Positions 22,410 to 27,040 of a stretch of 27,040 nt of DNA are shown here, piece by piece (within the stretch, counting starts at the first letter, position 1; each line of letters begins with the position of its first letter). Under the pieces are notes generated by a model. The model did not search any database. It was not told the origin of the DNA and saw nothing but the letters and a program-made list of their open reading frames with translations. The position numbers were made by a program, and so were the translations under genes. Source of the stretch: Lentzea sp. (lineage in GTDB: Bacteria; Actinomycetota; Actinomycetes; Mycobacteriales; Pseudonocardiaceae); NCBI GenBank assembly GCA_030146905.1, contig JASLAV010000030.1, positions 1 to 27,040 on the forward strand, in the 5' to 3' direction.

Positions 22410-23768
22410 ATGTCACGACGCAGGGCTCCCTTGGCCGTGCTCTCCACCGTCATCGTCACGGCGGCCACACTCACCGCCTCCACCGCCGCCCACGCGGCCA
22501 CCACCACGTTCACCCCCACCGCCGACACCTACGTCGACAACTCCGCCACCGGCACGAACCACGGCACGTCCGGCCAGCTCGGCACCGACAACTCGCCGGT
22601 CAAGCGGACGTTCCTGAAGTTCACCGTCTCCGGTCTCACCGGCTCGGTCAGCAACGCCAAGCTCCGCCTCCACACCGACGACGTCTCCGGCTCGGAAAGC
22701 CCGAACGGCGGCACGTTCCGCGCGACGTCGAACGTCAGCTGGACCGAGACGGCCGTCACCTGGAACAACCAGCCCGCGATCGACGGGGCGACGCTCGGCT
22801 CGCTCGGGCAGGTCGTGCGCAACGCCTGGTACGAGGTCGACGTCACCAGCCTCGTCACGGGCAACGGCACCTACAGCATCGCCATCACGTCCAGCAGCAC
22901 GGACGGCGCCGACTACGACTCCCGCGAGTCCGGCTCGACCGCGCCGCAGCTCGTGGTCACCGACGGCGTGACGCAGCCTCCGGGCGACCCGGTCTGGGTC
23001 GGCGCGGGCGACATCGCCGACTCCGGTTCCGGTGACACCGCCACGGCGGCGTTGCTCGACGGCATCGCGGGCACGGTCTGGACCACGGGCGACAACGTCT
23101 ACCCGGACGGCACCGCCTCGCAGTTCTCGACCTACTACGAGCCCACGTGGGGCCGCCACAAGGCGCGCACCAGGCCCTCGCCCGGCAACCACGACTACCA
23201 CACCAGTGGCGCCACCGGGTACTACAACTACTTCGGGGCGCAGGCCGGGCCGTCCGGCCGCGGCTACTACTCCTACGACCTCGGCGACTGGCACATCGTG
23301 TCGCTGAACTCCAACATCAGCATGTCGGCCGGCAGCGCGCAGGAGCAGTGGCTGCGCCAGGACCTGGCGGCGAGCACGAAGCCGTGCACCGCGGCCTACT
23401 GGCACCACCCGCTGTTCACCAGCGGTGCCAACCACGCGCCCTCGACGGCCACCCGGCCGTTGTTCCAGGCGCTGTACGACTACAACGCGGACGTCGTGGT
23501 GTTCGGGCACAACCACCAGTACGAGCGGTTCGCCCCGCAGAACCCCAACGGCGGGCTGGACACCGCACGCGGCATCCGCACGTTCGTCGCGGGCATGGGC
23601 GGCGCGGGCGCGTACGGGTTCGGCACGATCAGGCCGAACAGCGAGGCGCGCAACACCGGCACCCGCGGCGTGCTGAAGCTGACGTTGCACAGCGGCAGCT
23701 TCGACTGGCAGTTCGTCCCGGAGGCGGGCAAGACCTACACCGACAGCGGCACCACCAACTGCCACTGA
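22410..23768 (+). CDS. Secreted metallophosphoesterase with N-terminal DNRLRE/CBM96-like domain
   Basis: This 452-aa protein has a Sec signal peptide (cleavage near AHA-A30). Residues 30-185 form a DNRLRE-type beta-sandwich (FTPTADTYVDNSATGTNHGT, LKFTVSGLTG, WYEVDVTSLV), probably for carbohydrate or cell-wall binding. Residues 195-450 are a calcineurin-like phosphoesterase with GAGDIAD (D201), TTGDNVYPDG (227-233), PSPGNHDYH (257-264), YWHHPLFTSG (330-339) and VFGHNHQYER (364-373), the binuclear metal set. It resembles purple-acid-phosphatase-like extracellular enzymes. AAGGACAGG precedes the ATG. It is first in an operon with an MFS transporter (19 bp gap) and a beta-propeller protein. Export plus a transporter suggests scavenging of a phosphorylated compound. 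Confidence 0.9.
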   Translation: MSRRRAPLAVLSTVIVTAATLTASTAAHAATTTFTPTADTYVDNSATGTNHGTSGQLGTDNSPVKRTFLKFTVSGLTGSVSNAKLRLHTDDVSGSESPNGGTFRATSNVSWTETAVTWNNQPAIDGATLGSLGQVVRNAWYEVDVTSLVTGNGTYSIAITSSSTDGADYDSRESGSTAPQLVVTDGVTQPPGDPVWVGAGDIADSGSGDTATAALLDGIAGTVWTTGDNVYPDGTASQFSTYYEPTWGRHKARTRPSPGNHDYHTSGATGYYNYFGAQAGPSGRGYYSYDLGDWHIVSLNSNISMSAGSAQEQWLRQDLAASTKPCTAAYWHHPLFTSGANHAPSTATRPLFQALYDYNADVVVFGHNHQYERFAPQNPNGGLDTARGIRTFVAGMGGAGAYGFGTIRPNSEARNTGTRGVLKLTLHSGSFDWQFVPEAGKTYTDSGTTNCH

Positions 23769-23787
23769 CGGACCGCTGGAGGCCGAC

Positions 23788-24990
23788 GTGTACCTGTCCA
23801 CCATCGACAAACCCAAGACGGCGAACTGGAAAGGGCTGAGCGGCAACGTCTTCGCGCTCGGCACGGTCAGCCTGATCACCGACGTCTCGTCGGAGATGGT
23901 GGCGGCGGTCCTGCCGCTGTACCTGGTCATCGGCCTCCAGCTCAGCCCGGCCGCGTACGGGCTGATCGACGGCGTCTACACCGGCGCCACCACGCTGCTC
24001 AGACTCGCGGGCGGCTACCTCGCCGACCGCACCGACCGGCGCAAGGCGGTCGCGGGCTTCGGTTACGGCATCTCGGCCGTCGCCAAGCTCGGGCTGCTGG
24101 CCGCGGGCAACTCCCTGACCGCGCTCGGGTTCGTGATCACGGCGGACCGCGCGGGCAAGGGCTTGCGCACGGCGCCACGGGACGCGCTGATCACCCTGTC
24201 CACCCCCAGCGGTGACCTGGGCCGGGCGTTCGGCGTGCACCGGGCGATGGACGGCATCGGCGCGTTCGCCGGGCCGCTGGTCGCCATGGCCGTGCTCGCC
24301 GCCTCCGCCCAGTCGTTCGACGCCGTGTTCGTCACCAGCTTCTGCATCGCCGCGTTCGGCGTGCTGGTCCTGGTGCTGTACGTCAAAGACCGGCCGGAAC
24401 CGCTGCAACGCAAGGAACCCCTGAAGCTCGCGCTGCTGAAGGACCCCGCCGTCCGCCGGATCGTGCTGGCCGCGTCGTTGCTCGGCCTGGTCACGATCGG
24501 CGACGGGTTCGTGTACCTGTTGCTGCAGAAGCGCGAGGGGCTGGCGTTCGGCTGGTTCCCGTTGCTCGCCGTCGGCACGAGCCTGGTCTACCTGCTGCTC
24601 GCCGCACCACTGGGCGCGCTCGCCGACAAGGTCGGCAGGCTCAAGGTCATGCTGGCCGGCTACGGCGCGCTGACCGTCGTCTACCTGCTCCTGCACGGAC
24701 CTCTGGGCGGCTGGCCGCTCCTCGTGCTGGTCGTGGTGCTCTACGGCGTCTTCTACGCGTGCACGGACGGCGTGCTGATGGCGCTCGCGGGCCCGGTGCT
24801 GCCGGAACGCCTGCGCACCACCGGCATCGCGCTGATCCAGAGTGGACAGGCGCTCGCCTACCTCGGTTCCTCCGTGCTGTTCGGCCTCGCCTGGCAGTTC
24901 CTCAGCCCCGAGGCCGCCACCAGGATCGCCGCGGTCGCGGCCGTCCTGGCCATGATCACCACCGCCGCACTGCTGGGACGACGCAGATGA
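23788..24990 (+). CDS. MFS transporter
   Basis: This 400-aa inner-membrane protein has about 12 hydrophobic helices. A motif-A-like loop, DRTDRRK (80-86), lies between helices 2 and 3, and a related loop, ADKVGRLK, is in the second half. The first helix contains ITDVSSEMVAAVLPLYL, typical of a group of uncharacterised bacterial MFS permeases. The GTG start has GGAGG 6 nt upstream. It follows the phosphoesterase by 19 bp and overlaps the next gene by 4 bp (ATGA), so the three are cotranscribed. The substrate is not evident; export or uptake of the phosphoesterase product is a contextual guess. Confidence 0.9.
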   Translation: MYLSTIDKPKTANWKGLSGNVFALGTVSLITDVSSEMVAAVLPLYLVIGLQLSPAAYGLIDGVYTGATTLLRLAGGYLADRTDRRKAVAGFGYGISAVAKLGLLAAGNSLTALGFVITADRAGKGLRTAPRDALITLSTPSGDLGRAFGVHRAMDGIGAFAGPLVAMAVLAASAQSFDAVFVTSFCIAAFGVLVLVLYVKDRPEPLQRKEPLKLALLKDPAVRRIVLAASLLGLVTIGDGFVYLLLQKREGLAFGWFPLLAVGTSLVYLLLAAPLGALADKVGRLKVMLAGYGALTVVYLLLHGPLGGWPLLVLVVVLYGVFYACTDGVLMALAGPVLPERLRTTGIALIQSGQALAYLGSSVLFGLAWQFLSPEAATRIAAVAAVLAMITTAALLGRRR

Positions 24991-25943
24991 ACAAACGCCT
25001 CGTGATCACCCTGATCGCCGCCGTCCTGCTCGGAGGCGTCGCCGTCGGCTACACCGCTCTCTCCGGTGCCGCGCCCGACAACGCCGCGCAGTCCGTTCCC
25101 ACCGGCGCGGGGCCGCGTCTGATGGTCCTGAGCAACGGCAGGCTCTCCACGGTGTCCCGCACCGATCCGGCCGGATCGCGCGAGGTCACCGAACAGCGCT
25201 GCGACCGCGTCTACTCCGCCGCGGGCACGATCTCCTGCCTGCGGCCGGTCGGCGCCCTCAAAGCGGGTGAGCTGGCCGTGCTCGACAGCGACCTGAAGGA
25301 GCTCAGAACGGTTCCGCTGACCGGTTTCCCGAACCGCACGCGGGTGTCGGCGAGCGGCAGGATGGTGGCCTGGACCCTGTTCGTCGACGGGCACTCCTAC
25401 GCGGCCAACGGGTTCTCCACCAGCACCGGCGTCCTCGACACGAAGACCGGGACGCTGGTGCGGTCGCTGGAGGAGTTCACCGTCGAGGGCATGCCCCAAC
25501 GGCCCGTCGACACGAACTACTGGGGCGTCACGTTCACCGCCGACGACAACCGCTTCTACGCCACCATGTCCACCGGCGGGCACCGCTACCTGCTCGAAGG
25601 CGACTTCGCGGCACGCAGGGTCCGCCCCATGACCGACCTGGACGACGTCGAGTGCCCGTCGCTCTCCCCCGACGGCACCCGCATCGCCTTCAAGAAGGCG
25701 GTCGACGGCGACCCGCAGAAGGGCTGGCGGGTGTCCGTGCTCGACCTGGCGACGAAGGAGATCACGCCGCTCGCCGAGACCCGCAGCGTCGACGACCAGC
25801 CGGCCTGGGTCGACGACAGGACGGTCGCGTACGGCATCCAGCGCGACGACGGCCTGAACGACGTCTGGTCCGTGCCCGCCGACGGCACCGGCACACCCGC
25901 GGTGCTGGTCCCCGAGGCGAGCTCTCCCGCTCCGATCGGGTAG
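24987..25943 (+). CDS. Membrane-anchored TolB/PD40-like beta-propeller protein
   Basis: This 318-aa protein starts at the ATG that overlaps the transporter stop. An N-terminal hydrophobic helix (about residues 4-26) acts as signal or anchor. The rest is predicted beta-propeller with PD40/WD40-like blades such as CPSLSPDGTRIAFKKAVDGD and QPAWVDDRTVAYGIQRDDGLNDVWSVPADG. Such proteins usually bind peptides or partner proteins outside the membrane, and no enzyme motif is visible. It is translationally coupled to the MFS transporter and may serve it or the secreted phosphoesterase. The stop lies 4 bp from the end of the convergent DUF4157 relic. Confidence 0.85.
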   Translation: MNKRLVITLIAAVLLGGVAVGYTALSGAAPDNAAQSVPTGAGPRLMVLSNGRLSTVSRTDPAGSREVTEQRCDRVYSAAGTISCLRPVGALKAGELAVLDSDLKELRTVPLTGFPNRTRVSASGRMVAWTLFVDGHSYAANGFSTSTGVLDTKTGTLVRSLEEFTVEGMPQRPVDTNYWGVTFTADDNRFYATMSTGGHRYLLEGDFAARRVRPMTDLDDVECPSLSPDGTRIAFKKAVDGDPQKGWRVSVLDLATKEITPLAETRSVDDQPAWVDDRTVAYGIQRDDGLNDVWSVPADGTGTPAVLVPEASSPAPIG

Positions 25944-25947
25944 CGCC

Positions 25948-26400
25948 TCACTCGGCGGGGGCTTCCTCTTCCTCCTCCGCCCGCTGCACGAACGTCTGCG
26001 CCGTCTCCTCCTCGGCAGGCTCTTCCTCGCGCTGCACGGCACCTCATCGTGGCTGCCGTGGTCGGCGCAGCGCTGCACCGGAGCGGCGGGAGCGGACATG
26101 ATCCGATCGGCGTTGGCCACGCCCTCGCGTTCGAACCGGTCGGACGGGTCGCTGACCTTGACGCCGCTGCCGTTGTCCGAGCCCTCGACCGGCCCGGACC
26201 GCTGCTGCACCACGTGCGTCAGCTCGTGCGCCAGCACGTGCTTGCCGGAGTCCGAGGCGGGGTCGTACCTGCCGCGCTGGAACACGATGTTGGAGCCGAC
26301 GGTGTAGGCCTGCGCGTTCACGGACTTCGCGGACTCGTGCGCCGACGACCCGGTGTGCACCCTGACGTCGGAGAAGTCCTGCCCGAAACGGCCCTCCATG
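25948..26400 (-). pseudogene. Broken DUF4157 (eCIS core metalloprotease-like) gene, 5' truncated and frameshifted
   Basis: From 26400 the minus strand encodes MEGRFGQDFSDVRVHTG, then AQAYTVGSNIVFQRGRYDP, LAHELTHVVQQRSGP and FEREGVANADRIMSAPAAPVQR. These are the hallmarks of DUF4157, including the HELTH zinc-protease motif. The usual N-terminal stretch before MEGRFG is missing. After APVQRCADHGSHDEV the frame runs into basic low-complexity sequence, while the neighbouring frame reads VQREEEPAEEETAQTFVQRA and ends EEEEEAPAE-stop at 25948. That is the acidic, VQR-repeated tail these proteins normally have. One base appears lost near 26035-26045. DUF4157 genes mark eCIS loci, where they are linked to cargo or assembly. 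The frameshift could also be a sequencing error. Confidence 0.75.
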
Positions 26401-26674
26401 CCGACACCACGACGTCCAGCGACGGCTTCAGCCCACCGCCCAGCGCGCTCCACACGTCCGCGAACGACCGGTCTTCCGGCGGCGGCAGCGCGACCGTCAT
26501 CGGCACGGGCAGTGCGAGCTCCGCCAGGGTGCCGCCGAGCAGACCCGGTGACACGGCGTCGTACCCGATGAGGTCCGAACCGCGCAACGCCTCGTCGCGG
26601 ACCAGGCGGCGCAGTGCCTCGTCAACCTCGTGGATCACGCCGTCCACCACCGCGCGCCCACCACCGCGAACCAT
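26399..26674 (-). pseudogene. Internally deleted DUF4255 / Pvc16-like eCIS gene
   Basis: The frame from the ATG at 26674 (or GTG at 26638) reads VIHEVDEALRRLVRDEALRGSD, the N-terminus of DUF4255 proteins. It then passes directly to YDAVSPGLLGGTLAELALPV, followed by VPMTVALPPPEDRSFADVWS and ALGGGLKPSLDVVVSA, which is the C-terminal part of the same family. From memory of the family, the roughly 100 residues that normally separate these parts are gone, with the junction near 26570. The frame then runs out of phase into the DUF4157 relic at about 26400. Pvc16-type proteins cap or complete the inner tube or sheath of contractile injection systems. No sheath, tube, baseplate or ATPase gene is in the window, so this is a remnant. 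Confidence 0.65.
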
Positions 26675-26845
26675 CAACGCAGTGACGTCCCGATGGACAG
26701 AGTTGGCTGCCCCAACGGGCAGCCGCGAACACCGCGAGCAGGATTGGGCAAGAGTCGAGCAGTATTGATCTCCCGTCATCCCTGTTCAGCCCGATCTAAT
26801 GAGTGCATCGCCAGAACAGCGACACCAGACAAGAGGTAGGAACAG

Positions 26846-27040
26846 ATGAGCGTCGAGCACGGATTCCACGCCACCCTGACCGCGCGCCCCGGCAAGGGCG
26901 ACGAGGTCGTCGAGTTCCTGCTCGGCGCGCCGTCGCTGGCCAACGACGACTGCAAGGTCTTCCTGGTCGGCCGCTCGACAGGCAACCCCGACGTCGTCCA
27001 CGTGACCGAGGGCTGGACGACGGCGGAGGCGCACAGCGCG
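26846..27040 (+). CDS. Antibiotic biosynthesis monooxygenase (ABM)-like protein (5' part)
   Basis: The gene starts at ATG 26846, with GTAGGAACAG upstream, and remains open to the window edge, giving 65 residues. The sequence MSVEHGFHATLTARPGKGDE, the following VVEFLLGAPSLANDDCKVFL and VVHVTEGWTTAEAHSA fit the ferredoxin-like ABM fold: a first strand, a PGKGDEV helix start, then the strand reporting an experience or outcome and a W before the second helix. Members are small monooxygenases or dimeric stress proteins. The role is unknown. The 170 bp before it contain no gene or clear promoter. Confidence 0.75.
   Translation, partial: MSVEHGFHATLTARPGKGDEVVEFLLGAPSLANDDCKVFLVGRSTGNPDVVHVTEGWTTAEAHSA

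Noticed and set aside
24858..25947. Continuation of the DUF4157 frame far into the propeller and transporter genes
   Set aside because: After the frameshift point the frame is only antisense of two real genes. The natural acidic tail and stop are in the neighbouring frame at 25948.
1..27040. tRNA, rRNA, CRISPR arrays and complete insertion sequences
   Set aside because: No cloverleaf, regular short-repeat array or transposase frame was recognised anywhere. The only mobile-type signal is the 164-bp element at 6974-7137.

Overview
The window is very GC-rich DNA with strong third-position G/C bias, many GTG starts and frequent 4-bp start/stop overlaps. Its gene families (ECF sigma with RskA/RslA-type anti-sigma, DUF1996, MASE1, large LuxR-AAA regulator, S33 tripeptidyl aminopeptidase, DUF4157) point to a filamentous actinomycete chromosome, most likely Pseudonocardiaceae (Lentzea/Saccharothrix-like). 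The genus is inference. I saw no rRNA, tRNA or CRISPR.

Region 1 (1-3.7 kb): the 3' end of a quinone-oxidoreductase-type gene and a bidirectional terminator, then a leftward block: an ECF sigma factor and its zinc-finger anti-sigma factor, a DUF1996 protein, and a second membrane protein that is a paralogue of the anti-sigma factor without the zinc-finger domain. Both the sigma gene and this headless paralogue have a TGAACC-N16-CGT promoter, which matches the mycobacterial SigL type and suggests one autoregulated circuit. Region 2 (3.7-7.1 kb): a GntR/FCD regulator, a DapA-family lyase and an IlvD/Edd sugar-acid dehydratase in one overlapping operon, read as non-phosphorylative sugar-acid catabolism. 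It ends in a 164-bp MITE-like element with 17-bp terminal inverted repeats and TA on both sides. Region 3 (7.1-9.3 kb): an alpha/beta hydrolase whose promoter carries two operator-like palindromes, divergent from a LacI regulator.

Region 4 (9.4-14 kb): a leftward set of an N-terminally truncated MDR dehydrogenase, a molybdopterin oxidoreductase and a long-chain acyl-CoA synthetase. Region 5 (14.1-19.5 kb): a MASE1 sensor with no output domain, a 930-aa LuxR-AAA regulator that meets it tail to tail, and a secreted S33 peptidase. Region 6 (19.6-22.2 kb): a PHP phosphoesterase with an N-terminal helix-hairpin-helix, a radical-SAM-like protein without its cluster-binding half, and a P-loop kinase-like protein with an unusual N-terminal domain.

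Region 7 (22.3-25.9 kb): an operon for a secreted metallophosphoesterase, an MFS transporter and a membrane-anchored beta-propeller, preceded by a possible PHO box. Region 8 (25.9-26.7 kb) is the most striking stretch: two fused, broken relics of an extracellular contractile injection system (eCIS), namely a DUF4255/Pvc16-like gene with an internal deletion running into a DUF4157 gene that has lost its 5' end and carries a late frameshift. The window ends inside an antibiotic-biosynthesis-monooxygenase-like gene.
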